A stretch of 64,000 nt of DNA. Origin: Romanomermis culicivorax (taxonomy: Eukaryota; Nematoda; Enoplea; Mermithida; Mermithidae). Made by a program: the position numbers and the translations under genes. Position 1 is the first letter of the stretch; each line of letters begins with the position of its first letter. Below the pieces are notes generated by a model that saw only the letters and a list, made by a program, of their open reading frames with translations, was not told the origin of the DNA and made no database searches. Positions 10,800-24,166 of this stretch are shown one piece after another. The DNA is taken from assembly GCA_963922205.1 (NCBI GenBank), contig CAWUHX010000296.1, positions 349,394-413,393 on the forward strand, read 5' to 3'.

Positions 10800-12388
10800 A
10801 TCTCTAGTGAACATCAGCCTTTCTAATTGCATATGAAAGAATACTAATTTTCAGCTTGTGATTTCTGAAAAACCAGTTAAAAAATGTTCACTTGTCTGAT
10901 AATTTGTTTTTACTTGATGTCGAAAAATAATCATGAATTAGTATTTTCAAATCGAGAAAAAACCATTGTTTCAATATGAAAATTATTTTTCCCGCTTATA
11001 TAATGGTCGAGGAAACAAGTTGTTGTCACCAGTAAATAGATAAAAACGCTTGAGTTTGAACTCTGCATTATTCTTGAAAGTTTCTTTTCTTTCTTATGTC
11101 AAAAAATACGTGTACAGCCAAACTTGTCCTGTCCAAATTCAGAAAAAAATTTTATTCTGAAGTTAAAATCCATTGTTTCTGAATGGAAATTGAGAGAAGC
11201 ACCACTTCTGTCTAACATTCAAAACTACTATTTTTTGAACCGTTTTCGAACTTTCTTGGTTAAAAAATCGAGTTTTTTTCTTCAAGGATCCCTACCCTAA
11301 AATTTTGGGGCATAAGTGACCCCGGCCCCAAAAAAGGTTGCAAGACGTCGGGGCTCTGTTCCATGTGTGTATGTTCGGAAGTATTGTTTCTTATGATTTG
11401 AAAAATTGTGGAACCTGGCGCGTAATATGCTCTTCTTTTTGTGTTTAGTGTGCAATATGTTTATGCTTCTGTATTTAGTGCGTGAAATGCTCATCATATT
11501 TTTTGCTTTTGTGGTCCATAGCTTGATTTTCGATGGTTATGGGAATGGCAAATGTGGTCACAAACAGTTATTGGCTGATTTTCATTTAAATATGACTTGA
11601 AGTTGATCAGCCAGTTTGTGTTTGTAGCCTCTTGAGCCTCTTTATCCATTTATTTGGAGCTTAATAATGTTGCATGATTAATCTTATTGATTATTTGATT
11701 GATACTGGAATAAGTAAGTTATGGTAAGTCATGGCACTGATCGAATCAGAAGTTATTCGCTCGATTATAGTCCATTTATCTTGAAATAATAGATCCAGCG
11801 GAGGCCCTACAAAGTTATCTAGTAAAAATGGAGTACTAATTATATTTGACTGATTCTTTGTTAATCATGATTGAGTTTGTGCAATGTTGGGTGATCACAG
11901 AACTTATTGCCAGTTGAGGAAATCGTATTTTTTGGTTGGTTGTCTGTTTTTTTATGAGATTGATATGATTTTTGTTGTTTCGCCCGAATTCATGAAAAAC
12001 GGTGTATTTCTAGCTGTAATTTTTTATGTAATTTTCTTCTCGAACTTCTCTTAAAATTTTCTCCCTTTAAGTCATTGACACATGTGCTAACGTCTGAAAT
12101 TTCTAATAGTATGGCTTTGGTTTCATTAGCACCGTGCTTAAAAAACATGATTGGAGATGGAGATATGGTAGGATTCTCCAGGGGGAGAATTTCATCGAGG
12201 GTATGGAAGTGAATGAGCAAAAAACTTAAAAGAGAGCTACAAAGGCATGTTTTTAATGCAAAATTTGTACATGAAGTCAGGGTTCTTTCCACACAGTGCG
12301 GATTTTTTGGGGTCATGCGTCAAATTTTTGGAGAGTTTTCCACATGGTACGGAAACCTTTTTGATGTTTTTATTGGTTTTCAATAGTG
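10800..12388. other. AT-rich stretch, nothing recognised
   Basis: Only short open frames are present. The copies of TGCGGA and GTACGGAAA at 12,297-12,356 lead into the hairpin listed next. Confidence 0.45.
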
Positions 12389-12419
12389 GTGCGGAAATTT
12401 TTCTGATCGATTTCCGCAC
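12389..12419. repeat. hairpin with GTGCGGAAAT arms
   Basis: The 10-bp arms GTGCGGAAAT (12,389-12,398) and ATTTCCGCAC (12,410-12,419) match perfectly around an 11-base loop. Loose copies of the GTGCGGA word surround it (12,297, 12,434). The same arm sequence forms a hairpin at 17,777-17,812. Confidence 0.7.
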
Positions 12420-13435
12420 GATGCAGAAAGACCAGTGCGGAAAACCCCATTTATTAAGTTATCAGAAAAATTTCTTTCAAAAAACTAGGATATATAAAGG
12501 GTGTCAGGTAGGTGGTTTACTACACCGTACTCCCTCTACTGAAAACATGTGTGAATTGAACAGTAGGACTGGGTCGAATCGGAATTCTCTCGAAAAACAA
12601 CTCGGTTTTTGAAACTAAACGCATCTCATTTTTTATTTGTTAGCAGAATGCACAAATTCAGCTGTTTTCTTAATTTTATCCAAGCTCTCCACTTATTTGT
12701 ACTTTTGTGGCTTCTTTTCTGAGAAATTTTCATATTTTCTTGTAGTCCTTAGTATCTACTACATCTTTCTGCAGCAATTTTTGTACGTTAGTTTCATGGT
12801 CATTTTTATTGCCTCCATTTGTATTTGTTTTTCAAGGTGCAGTGCGTTTTTTCCAACTGATTGATTTTTGGCATATCTATATTAAATTTGTTTCTCATGA
12901 ACACATGCCTGCGTGTGGCTTCTGCTCGATTATTCACCTAATTCTAATTGCTTTCGTGATGAGCTGCATCATCAATTTTACATTTCAAGCGATAAGGCAA
13001 GACGCAGAACTTAGCTACATTGTTCTAAAATTTAAGGCGTCATTCAAAAAGACAGTTCAGCCATAAACTTGATTTTTTTTCAAAAGCAGTTTTCTTCTAG
13101 CTACGTAAAAAATCCTCCTTTTTTTCTCCGGGCTACCTATGTCTTTTATATTAATTATGTATCACACGTGCATTTTTTTCCTTCTTAATTTTTTGCATCC
13201 ATTATCCTGTACGCCTCTTAGGCCTATTTTCTCTGTGCATTCCTGACACCTGACGTGCATTTTTCACGTTTTTTACAACCATTATTTGGTGGGCCACTTT
13301 CATCTATTTTCCCATGCATTCTAAGTTTAGGCGTCGACTTTTCTCATGCGCTTGTTATTCTCTATTAACTACCACAGACTTATATTTTCAAGACGGGCAT
13401 TATTTTTTCGAGTCCACCACTTCTTTGTAACCGAA
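12420..13435. other. T-rich stretch, nothing recognised
   Basis: There are several short hydrophobic open frames on + (12,637-13,066), as expected by chance in T-rich DNA. No motif and no repeat were seen. Confidence 0.45.
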
Positions 13436-14904
13436 TCTTTTTGCATGGAAAAAATGTTGGGCTGTGCAAAAACACTAATCCCTCTGCTAGTTTTATTTAT
13501 GAGACATGCCCCTTCAATATACGTTTATTGATTTTTTCGTACCTATCATTTTATGCACCAGTTATGCATCCATTTCTCCATCGCATTGTCATTTCAAGTT
13601 TACGGACTTCTTCATCAACTTATTCTTCTGTTTGCAACACCTCAGTTTTATTTTGACGACACGTCTTACCTTTTCCAACGTTTAAAATTTTTCCGACTAT
13701 TTTTATCATGTTGCGTTATCGATTTTTTTCACTAGCTCTATGGTTTTCATCAATTTTATTTTCGGTCCATCGTTTTTTTGTACGATTTATCTCACAAGTT
13801 CTGCCTCTTTTTTTCTCCATTGACTTTTTAGTTATTCATGATACTTCACTCTTAAGTACTTTTTTTAGAATGAACAAGAATGGACACAACAGAATAAAAA
13901 AACTAAAATGAATGTGCATGATTTTTTAAATTATTCAATCAATTAGGAGACTGATGAAAGATCATGTTGAGACCAAAAATGAGCTAAGAGTGACTGATCT
14001 AATGCAAAGTTGGGCAAAAAAATCAAAATTGAACCACATATGCAAATTAGCTCCTCAAAATTTAAACAGTGAAAAAACATATTCACATTATTTTAGGATT
14101 CGTGAACAAATTAACGGAGTCTATTCAAAATTTCCACTATTTAAAGGGCTCTAATTAATTTAGTCATTGTGAAAATGACTAAGAGTCTCTGCAAACGAGC
14201 AAACTTGACGACTGCAAATAGAATGAAGGCACATTCTAGAGCCAAATGATGCCTTGAGCCAGAATATTATATTCTTTTTGCTTCCTAGAACACAAAAAAA
14301 TGCATCTTTTCATCGATCCTTAGGTAAGAACACCTCGAACATCTGCAACTTCTCAATCCGTTGGCATCAAGAATGCTCAAAAATTTTTCTGTGAGGACAA
14401 ACCCAGCACAAAGATGAAAAACGAATGGTTGAGCATCTGATGTTACCAAGGTTGGAAATCTACGTGGGGGGGGTAAAATTCTTACTCCCTTCCAATGACT
14501 TTTTTCATTCGCTATGTCAAGTCGGATGAGGTGTATATCTCTGTGGTTCTGCTGGCACAATAGGTTACAAATCACTTATTCCCCAATAACAGTCAATTTC
14601 ACATGTTGATCTTACAAAATGCACCAAAATTATGTTTTTTCATGCTGCATCCCCGACATTTTCCTCCATTTCCGAACATTTCTCCTCCAAGAAGTACAAT
14701 TTTGGAAAAATCAGTGGATTTCTCAACCAGTGTTTTTTCAGCACAAACTGTTTTGCACGGTGCATAAATATTACCAAAAAAGTTTTGCACGAGCAGAAAA
14801 AGTTTTGCACAGTGCAAAAAAAAGACTGTCCCCAATCCGAATTACAAAATTGAATTCCGCATTTGGCCCTACAACATTTTTCAGTATTTTCCCATTTCAC
14901 GGCC

Positions 14905-15710
14905 TAGAGAACCGTTTTCTAACCATGCCATCTCAACAAAATGTCTTTCCACAAATACCAAAACAAATCTTTGTACGGGGCCAAAAATGTTTGTCTCTAC
15001 AAAAAAATAGTGGTACTCTGCAGCTGTCAATTTTTCCAATTTCAAAAATCAAGATCACTTATGCAGTATTTCAAATCTGTACGCAGTCTAGACGTATTTT
15101 ACATATGGATCAGTTTTTTTACAAACCTATTTGTATCTGAACAAAGATCAGCCAAAAGCTGTTTGTACGAAGAAAATTTTTTTGTACCTTGAAAAAACCA
15201 TGATATTTAGTGTATTTTCGTACAAACCTTCTTCCTGATAGCACTCCAGTTCATGTCCTTCAAAATCATTTTACAAATTAAGAAAATGTACTCATACTCT
15301 CATAAATCCGAAAAACTTCAAATTAAACATGATATTTCTGATAATTATTTCCATGATGCTTCTGAATCAAAACCCCGCTCCATGTTTAAAAGTCACAAAA
15401 AACTTATAAAAATTGATTTTGATCTTCAGAAATGCACAAAAATTCGTCTTGTCCATACAGAACCGCCAACATTTTTCTTGAGAAAGCACGATTTGTAGAA
15501 AACTAGTGGATAGAGTACTGCAAAGAATTACAAAGCCTGGCGCCAAGTGTAGGAAAATTTTTTGGTGATTTCTGATACTAGAGCATGGAGAAACATTTTC
15601 TGACCAGATAACGTCAATAAAATCTCTTTGTACTTTTTAGGAAGATTGCCCAAAAAATCTTTGTATGGAGCAAATAATATTTGTCTCGTACAAAAAATAG
15701 TGGTACCAAT
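14905..15710 (+). repeat. pair of diverged direct repeats (~110 bp) in copy A
   Basis: 14,905-15,015 and 15,585-15,705 share the order TTTTCTAACCA/TTTTCTGACCA, TCTTTGTA, GG.GC.AA, TTTGTCTC and TACAAAAAA.TAGTGGTAC. The same pair recurs in copy B (47,990-48,790). The intervening DNA contains further TTTGTAC words but no gene. Confidence 0.5.
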
Positions 15711-16649
15711 TTAGATATAATATCTCTAAATCATTTCAGGACCAAAAAGTTGCTCCTGTTTGCATCAAATGACCCCTTAACTGATTGAAAAAATTTATTA
15801 GGTTTTTCTGTCAAATTTGAATCAGAAAAAACACCAACTTTTCTAAAATATCACTTTGACGCCTACGTCAAGCCAAAAATAAGTTCTCTTCCCAGAGAGT
15901 TTCCTCAGAGTAAACTGGGGAAACACATTAAACATAGTAAACAAACATAACAACATGGATTTCACGTGAATTATAAAGCAACATATAAATATATTGGAGC
16001 AGTCATATGGGTCTTGATAACCAGAACACAAAAAATCGCTGAACCAAATGTATAACAGCGACAAAATGTGTGCATAGTTATGTAGAACCCGAAATTGATC
16101 GCGAATTCAATAAGTAAATAACAACAAAATGCTCGACTCAACGCTATGTCAATTAATACTTGAGTCTAAGTCTCTCAGAATTTAAATTTTAATCCAAACT
16201 GTCTTTCTAAATGACTACAAAAATACACATCATCATAGAACATTGCAGTTTTCCGCGCAAACTTTTTCTCAGCTGGATGAGACCAAAATTTTTTCTTATT
16301 TTCACACATTTTGTTTAACAATGTGCTGTGATGCTTAGCTCGACAACCTTTCAAATTTTTATAGCCGATAATTCTTTGGGTCAGTGAAAAACGAAATTTT
16401 TTAGCTTAAAATTAAATCACGATAAATTCTCGAGATCGAATAACAATAAATGCAACAAAAGGTACATTGAACACATTGAAAAACTTGGGCATGAAGTGAG
16501 CGTTTCAACATGAAGTGATTTACACTTATTGGTTTCAACATTTTAAAATGCTAAAACTGAATTTTCGACCGTAATTCAAAAACCTGATTCAAATTATGTG
16601 ATTAAAAGCACAATTTCATTCAATATGAAATTCAAAGAATGACAACTAT

Positions 16650-18245
16650 TAAATGTTGACTAGTAAGTGAAGTAGACATAATAATAGTCGCCCCTGAGCT
16701 GAATTATAGCAACCAATGATCTTTTAAAGCGCGAAGTACTACCCAAAAATGTCAAAGTTTGAACCTAAGAAAATGCACCTTACTTTGAAACAGGATTTGT
16801 TTCCCGCCCGCCTTCATTCGCACCCTATAGAGATGACCCAAAATTTTTTCCGCACACAAAAATTTGTTCCATTCCAAGTTGGAATTATTCAATAAATAAG
16901 TAAAATGAATAAAAATTTCCAGCAAAGTCTCGAAAAGTATCTGTTTTCTAGCTCAAAAACATTATTTTAGATTCCGTTGAGTAAATTTAATAGTTGCTGC
17001 TGTCATTTTTGTGATTAGAGCTGAAGATTTATAGATTTCAATTTATTTTTGAATTGAAAAAGTTTTTTTTTGATATTCTAGAACGCTCGAAAGCCCTTAT
17101 CCCTAAAATAAAAGCTTTAAATTTTTAGTCAAAAATCATAAAAATCAAGAATCATCGTTTCCAAATGACAAACTTTGTGTTTAGGAAGTTCAGAAAACTT
17201 GAAGTCAGAGAAAAAATTCATCAAAATCAAAAAAAAATCAATTTCCAACAAAATCCAGACATAATACTGAAGATTACTGATTGATGAATAAGATGAGGAA
17301 CTTCAAATCATGAAAACCATGCATGTTTAACTTGTCCAGAGCGTAGCATCAGAAGTTGTGAACACAGGAGTTTCTGATATGTTGCAAAATGTATTCTAGT
17401 TCTAGAGATAATTTGTAATACTCTCGGTTTAGACTTTCCATAGAAAAATGATGGTTATAAAATAAATGTATCGAGAAATGTCGGAAAAAATGAACAAATT
17501 CATATTCATCGCCAAAATTCCAATTCTCACTATATTTTCAAAGAAAGTGTCGAGTTTTACTCTAGTGAGACAAAACAGATTCATGGAAGTAATCAAGAAT
17601 ACCTGAGAAATGAAACTAAACTTCTTCCTGGTTGAGCTTCAGCTTTATTGATCCATTGTCAATGCCGGCGCCAAGCTCCAGAAAAATTTGGAATTTTGAC
17701 CTTCTTAATTGTACTAAAATGCACCTTTTGAATTTTGATCAATGCCAGCAGTGGAAATGCACAAAAAAATTCCGTTCTGTGCGGAAAATATCCAAAAAAA
17801 TTTTCCGCACAGCGCAAAACGACCACAATATGTAGAAAAAACCCTGCTTTTAACCGCCAGAATTTTCTCAGAACTAAGCCCAAATCTTTTTGGATTTCTG
17901 GAGTTTTTCGCCAAAAATACAAATTTGGCTGAAAGAATAATATTATTAATTCTTTGCAAGGTATAACTAATACTCGCCGTTTTTTCCCACAATTTTTTCT
18001 TTTTGGCCGAAATCTTCAAAAAAAAAAGATAAAATTCTAGCTGTTTATGCACGTGGGAAGAAAAAGTTTGAGGGCTAACATATGCGTCTCAGAAAGTCTA
18101 AATGATGGAATTTCGCTGCACTTTACGCCAGTTATGAGCGTAATAATCATTATTTTTTGCCACCTAGCTCAGGCACAGCTTTTAGCATGTCTACATTTAT
18201 CAATCAATTAATCTTCAATAGTTACATCATTTTAAAGATATTAGT
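16650..18245. mobile_element. 1.6-kb unit bounded by inverted ends (copy A)
   Basis: The left end (16,650-16,735; GTAGACATAATAATAG then CGCCCCTGAGCTGAATTA) is the inverted, diverged counterpart of the right end (18,130-18,245; GCTCAGGCACAGCTTTTAGC then ATGTCTAC). These are the same end sequences as in the 430-bp element at 7,857-8,290, so this may be a longer member of that family. The interior carries a GTGCGGAAA hairpin but no recognisable transposase. Duplicate at about 49,743-51,305. Confidence 0.45.
17777..17812. repeat. perfect 13-bp hairpin with GTGCGGAAA arms
   Basis: CTGTGCGGAAAAT (17,777-17,789) and ATTTTCCGCACAG (17,800-17,812) are exact complements around a 10-base loop. The copy-B counterpart near 50,856-50,891 has one fewer paired base. 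Its arms match the hairpin at 12,389. Confidence 0.8.
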
Positions 18246-20391
18246 TCATCTTTAAGTAGGTAATATTTTGATATTCTTTGAGAAATATTTGCGCGTCAAC
18301 TTTTCTGAATTTTTAAAACGATAGTTTGTTTCCTAGCATAAATTGAATTGAATGGAAAGAAGTTTTCAGAAATTTTTACTTTTCTCATTTGCAGGTTTTC
18401 AACTGAATGTAATGGGAGCTCATGAATGAATGAATACAATTTTCAAGATTTTCTATGATGAATTTCAAAAAGGCACGATTTTTAAGCAGGCCATTTGAAC
18501 CAAATTTTTGAAATAAATGTTGGATTATTCTCCAGCGTTCAATTCAATATCTGAAAAAATTTTCTGGCAATGTCTTTCTTGGGCTCTCACTTGTGATCAA
18601 GACCTTAATGGTACATAGATTTATCATGTAATTCAAGGCAGGTTTTTTTGCACAGGCCAGTTTGAAATCTGCAACCCGAAGAAAAAATTTGATTGCGCAC
18701 ATAGTTGCTCACTCAAAAATTAATAAATTCAGCTCAATTTCATCAGAAAAATGATTAAAAGCTATAGTTCCCTTGTATTTCATTCGAGAAGAAAAATTTG
18801 AGTCGAAAAATTTTGATTTCGAGGGTTCTAAAGGATCGGAAAATTAATTTCTTCAGATTATTTTTCCGCAACTATCGATAATCGGCCATGAACTTTTCGT
18901 CATCTGATTGACGAAAGAGGTCAAACATTTTTTTCTCCATTTGCAATCACTAATGATCATTGTTTATCAAAAGAGATTGTTTCCAAATGATCTTATGCAT
19001 AAAAAGGGCGATTAGCATTTTGACCTTAACGGAACATCGATGCTACTTTATCCCCGCAATTGAATTTTTAGCATTTAGATATTCTATAACGCTGGAAAAT
19101 GAATCTTTCCGATATTCACTTCCTTGATGAAGGTTTAATTTTTCAGTGAAATTTTTCAGTCGGGCGATCAAAAATTCGAAAATTAGGCAAGCAACCAAGA
19201 ATTTGGATTTTTCAGCCTGCAAAAATTTCTACCATTGTCCCATCATGCTTGCTGATTGCTGATGATGTAATTTTCGAATGCAAAAATTTCATGTTCACGA
19301 AAGCCGGAAATCCGGAAATTCCAAAGGTCTGCAAAATGATAATGTGAAAAAATACTTGATTTTCATCAAATACATCAAAAAACGAGATCAAACATTTATC
19401 CATAATGTTGATTGATAATCAAAAGGTATAAGCATGCTATAGAATAAAATTTTATAGTCGCACAAAATAAATGATCACAAAAATCCAAAAATATAAATGA
19501 TTTTGAAAAATTCGGCACAAAGCGCCGAAAAATTTTTCGATATTTTCCGTTGTATCTCCAGACAGGAAACTCGACAATGTAACGAAAAGAGCGGTCCGGC
19601 TTTCGGTTGCACTACATACAACTTGCAGTAAAAATTTAGTTGCACAGCCTGGAATTCGGTTGCTGTGTGAAAAAGACCCTGATTCAAGGTCAGTGTGCTC
19701 TTGGATTATTTGCTAATAAATTCGAATAGTGGACAATATTCGACTTCTATCAAACCCGAAAATATTTATTTTCTCCTTTTTCAAAGAATTAACGGCTTTA
19801 AGAATTCCACAATTTTTGAACAAATTCAAAAAAACTTGAATAAAGCATCACAGCATTTTAAGCACAAAAAACGACTTGAAAAAAAAACGGAAAAACTTCT
19901 AGGGGAACGGGAAACTTGGGAAAATCGGCTGAAAAATAGTGTTGCTGCTTCGATATAACAGGACTATGTTTTCCCTGTTCACAAACTATAAAAGGAATCT
20001 TATCTCAAGCTTCGAGTTCGTAACTTTCTCTGGTGTATACTGAGATGACAAACACAAAATCCGAAATTCGAAATCCGAAGAAAAGGCAGAAAATTACAGG
20101 GCTACGCGCGCCCACCCATTTCAGAATTCAGATTCTGCTGATAAGCGAAAAAATCATCAAAACCGCGTTCTAAAACTATTTTCATGGGAAAATTAGAAGA
20201 AAAAAATCGGAATTTTATCGCGCACTAATTTCAATATTGCAAAATGATGAGACATTCGTAAATGATAATTACGCTCTGTAACCACGATTTTTGAGATTTG
20301 ATTAACTACAGTAAATCGCAAAAAAGATTCAGAAGTACCAAAAAGATCCGAGAACTATTGATTTTTGAGAGAGGCGGTCACGTGACACCCA
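18246..20391. other. AT-rich stretch, nothing recognised (copy A)
   Basis: Only short open frames of 60-90 codons without motifs occur. A short Lys-rich frame at 19,695-19,958 has no family signature. The stretch is nearly identical in copy B (51,306-53,469). Confidence 0.45.
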
Positions 20392-20915
20392 ATGGCAGAT
20401 CGAAAACACCGTGAAGCAGCACTTCAAAAATTGCATCACCAAAAAGCAGTGACATGTTGAAATCCAAACTCCCGCAGCCAAAAATTGCACAGAAACATAA
20501 ACATCCTGAAACCAGTGAGACGTCCAAACCTGAACCAGCATACAAAAAGGAACGCCCAATGTTTTCACAATTGCAGGGCCTCCCCACAGACCCCAACACA
20601 TTCCCCAGGCGAAAAACTTCTCTTCCTACCCCCAAAGCACAAGAAAATCGTAAAATTCATTTTGCAGCTAGCATTTACCAGAGTAAAAGTAGTGGTATCT
20701 GCAGTTCTAGCTCAAACGACGTCAGCAAGCCCCAAATCTCCCATCCTGATACATGCATCGCCCCTGTTTCTTGTCCCCTCCCAGCGAAAAATTCACCCGC
20801 CCAATCTCATTTTCCCACCCAGGACAAACAGAAACGTCTTCATACATTCCCATGGCTAAAAGGCAAAATAGAATCGACCAAGAGTGACAGAGTGAAACGG
20901 AAAAAGCTGAGTTAA
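20392..20915 (+). CDS. unidentified Pro/Ser/Lys-rich open frame, possible exon (copy A)
   Basis: A GC-richer island holds a 153-codon frame (20,454-20,915; MLKSKLPQPKIAQKHKH...). It is rich in P, S, K and Q, with no domain I recognise; most of it looks disordered. A second short frame starts upstream at 20,392 (MADRKHREAALQKLHH) in another phase, and a 124-codon frame overlaps, so the true frame is uncertain. Its stop codon TAA is part of the TTAA at which the piggyBac segment begins. Because excision would regenerate TTAA in the same phase, the stop would remain. It may be a host exon or chance openness in C-rich DNA. Confidence 0.3.
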
Positions 20916-21180
20916 CCCTTCTTTGCGCGGAGACAAGAAGTAGTAATTTTTTTGTCGAAAACTTGCAATATTTCGATAAATTTTTGATATATTCCTAAGT
21001 GGTATTTTTTATTGAATTCAGCTGTAGAAGACGAATAGAATGATGTATATATTCTATGATTCGGAGAAAAAAATTTTCCTATGTTATAGCATAGGGGATA
21101 TGGTCGTAGGGTCCCCGGTGTTCGATTTTTCACTTGAAAATATGGTTTTACCAAAAATTACTTTATTTCACATAAAAACC

Positions 21181-23475
21181 TTACAGTTTTGCACAATTTA
21201 TGCAGTAATCATATCGTCCAATTTTTTGCAAAATACATCCAGCACACATTGGTGCTTTACATTCCTGGCAAAAATGGCTGGCTTTTCGTCGTCATCCAGT
21301 ACATTTGGACATTTGACAATATTTTCGCTTATGAACGGCTTCACTAGTAACGTAATCTTTAGGCGGCATTTGCATGTTACTCATACTGAAGGATGTTGAG
21401 GGTGCCTGATCTGCTGTAGGTCCACGGGAAGTTCGTCCCGATCTCAATGGTGTTCCCATTATTGGATCAACTAAAAGAATGATTTATATATTTTTCTACA
21501 GTTCCACACCACAAAACCTTTCCAAAAGGGGGCAGCCCATGTTCAATTTTTGTGTAGAATATTATAATGCTTGAAATATTTTTGAACAGAGGGCCAAGTA
21601 ATGCATATATATGTTATTTTGAAGAATTCTTACTGATTGATTGTTCATAAGCAACTTTTTTGCGTCCGATGGCTAATTTCGCCATATTTTGCACTGTGTC
21701 GACTAAGTTGCGAAAGTAGGTGTTATGTTTCTTTGCGGGCTTTTTTATTTGAATCGCTATTTGATCACGAAGAAATGCTCAACTGGCATCGATCAAAAAT
21801 TGAGAACGTCTATTTTGTTCTTCATAAATGCTTTTTGCAGGAATGCATTCCTTGTAAATTATAAACCTGAAAGAAAAAAGGTCACAATAAAATCTTTTTA
21901 CAAAAAAATGTATTGGGAAACAGTACAAAAGATACCAAGAAAAAGTAAAAAACTTATGCATTCAAGTAAGTGACGTCAAGCAACCAACAAAAGATTCGAA
22001 ACGGCCAGCCCCTTGTGGGTATGGAACATGTAGGATAGCCGGCCAGCATGTCCATCGTGTCCACACCTCCTTTGCATTTATTGTAATCTAATACGATTTT
22101 CAGCTTACTGGCAGTGCCTGACGAAACTTGTGGTCGACCGTGTAAAGATGATAGTAAATAAACGAATTTTTTTGGCTTCATTTCATATTTGACCAGTGTC
22201 ATAAAGGGGTTTTTACAATACAAAAATCCACTTCGTGTTTCAAAGTCTTTTTTCTTTGCCCCAGGTTGATACGTAATATTGACAATTTCACATGGAACAC
22301 CTATGGTATGACAAACAGTTGCACACAAAAAGATGCATTTATTTTATTATTTTGTACTATTTCTTACCTTTTTTGTGGTGATGCACAGTACCAACACAAT
22401 AGGTTTTTTTTCAATAAATGGGCTAACAATCATGGCGAAGTGTAAAAATTATCACAATATAATGTTCGACTACAATTTAGAACTGGTTCCATCATTTGGG
22501 AGGCCACACGAAATGCTTGATTTGTTTCAGGCTGGTCACCAACCTTGCTACTGTTAACTCCGGCATTGTACAGGTAGCTTGTCGCGGCATCACACAATGC
22601 CCAAACCTGAGTAATTTGTACAAAACTCCATTCTTCAAAATACTTATCCTCATGTTTTTATACTTTCATTCCATATTTGCACGGCTTGTTTTTCATATAT
22701 TGTAGTATGGCAGTGTGACCTCGATATGGGATCATGGCTTCATCAACTGTAACATTTTCCGAACAAATAAAGGCGACCTAAAAAGATTCACACATAACTT
22801 AGTTTACAAGTCAAGCAAGTCCACATTATTACTTGGAAGTTGGCAACTAAAAGCTCAAAGACAACACGAATTTTCGACAATTTATCTTTGTCATCCGCCT
22901 TTCTAACACTAATTTTTTCAAAATGTATAAACCTCAATTTTTCGAACCTATAAATAAATAATGCACGCATTCTCACAATTGTACACTTTTTGGATTCTTA
23001 CCTATTACATGGAAAAGTCAATGAAACGGCAAGTTCACCTTCCATTGCATCACTTGAAAATGCCCGGCGACATGGTGGGTTTCCTTTTACACCCAGGTAT
23101 ATCAAAGCCGCAAAAAACTAAAAAATATGTCAGGGTTTTCCTCTTGTACATGTGTGGAAGCATGCTTTCTAAAACTTACAGCTTTCATCTCAGTTTCATT
23201 TGTTTCTTCAAACTTATCATCTTTGCTTTTTGCGTATTCATTTGTGCAGTCAACAATCCTTCAAAATGAAGAAAGCAACTAGAATATAGGTACCTAAAAT
23301 TGGGAAATAATTGCACATACCACTTGACAATATTTGATGTTAGAAGCTGCTCGACAAATTTTGCAGGTTCCGTAAAATTGGCCATCTGGATAGCTGGGCT
23401 CGGTCCTGCTTTTGGTACACCTCTGGCCCAATAAAAAACTGCAGGCTTCACTCCAGTATTTTATACAATTCAAAA
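21181..23475 (-). pseudogene. piggyBac transposase 1, multi-intron, decayed (copy A)
   Basis: DDE transposase of the piggyBac superfamily, which cuts and pastes at TTAA. Spliceable exons on the minus strand are 23,321-23,475 (AGPSPAIQMANF, FVEQLLTSNIVK), 23,180-23,258 (IVDCTNEYAK), 23,002-23,117, 22,833-22,947 (DKLSKIRVV), 22,664-22,777 (VTVDEAMIPYRG), 22,378-22,606 (VWALCDAATSYLYNAG, YCDNFYTSP), ~21,957-22,300 (KKFVYLLSS, YNKCKGGVDTMDML), then a C-terminal part with a cysteine-rich domain (FCQECKAPMCAGC, YCINCAKL). The three catalytic aspartates are visible: VDEAM, CDNFYTS, GGVD. Introns are 54-77 bp. Lesions are TGA after FYTSP, a +1 shift at an 8-A run (~22,411), TGA after LIDAS, and TGA after KCTG. 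An acidic exon-like segment at 23,640-23,760 could be its N-terminus. Confidence 0.85.
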
Positions 23476-24166
23476 TTGGATTGAAGTGGCACTTTAACTT
23501 CCTAGAAACCATATTCACTCTTTTACAAGAGTTACAATTAAGGGGAAGACATAGGTCTAGTGCCTGCACCAATAGGGAGAAAGATTTGAAGGCATAGGAT
23601 CTATGACCAACATAGACCCAAATTGAGTATAAATACTGTCATTTTAGAGTTTTTCATATCAATCAAATTTTCTTCCTCATCTCCAGCTGTGCCTAAAGCT
23701 TCAAACATCTGCCAAGCTCTTAGATAGCAATTTTCGTCAAAGATATATTCTTTTTTGTTTTGATGGTACTTAACGTACCATATATATATCGTAGTAAAAA
23801 TATATAGCCTCAGTAAATGTGGCGTATCTTATTCAATTCGCCATAAAAAAAGTGTTTTTTTATTCAATTTGCAAGGTTTTGCGCTTCAAGAAAAGCTGCA
23901 GATTGTGTTTGGTATACTGTTGTCAGCGCTAAAAAATCAATTTTCGTCCAATGCTTAATATTTCTCAGGTTTTTTTCGTTCTTTTTTATTTTTGATGCTC
24001 AAGGCAGATTTTGCCAAGAAATTCGGCTAATGCAGACAAAAAGCGCATTCATTTTTCATTAGTATGCTTTTCATCTCATTGAATTACCTAGCATGGTGTA
24101 TTTTTGAAAATTTTTTTTGAAAATTCTCTTTTTTTTGCTTTTCAGGTTGATTTATTTTTCACACAA

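Noticed and set aside
21040-21399. Plus-strand frame of 119 codons and its copy at 54,118-54,477
   Set aside because: It is antisense to the cysteine-rich C-terminus of piggyBac 1, which carries recognisable family motifs on the minus strand.
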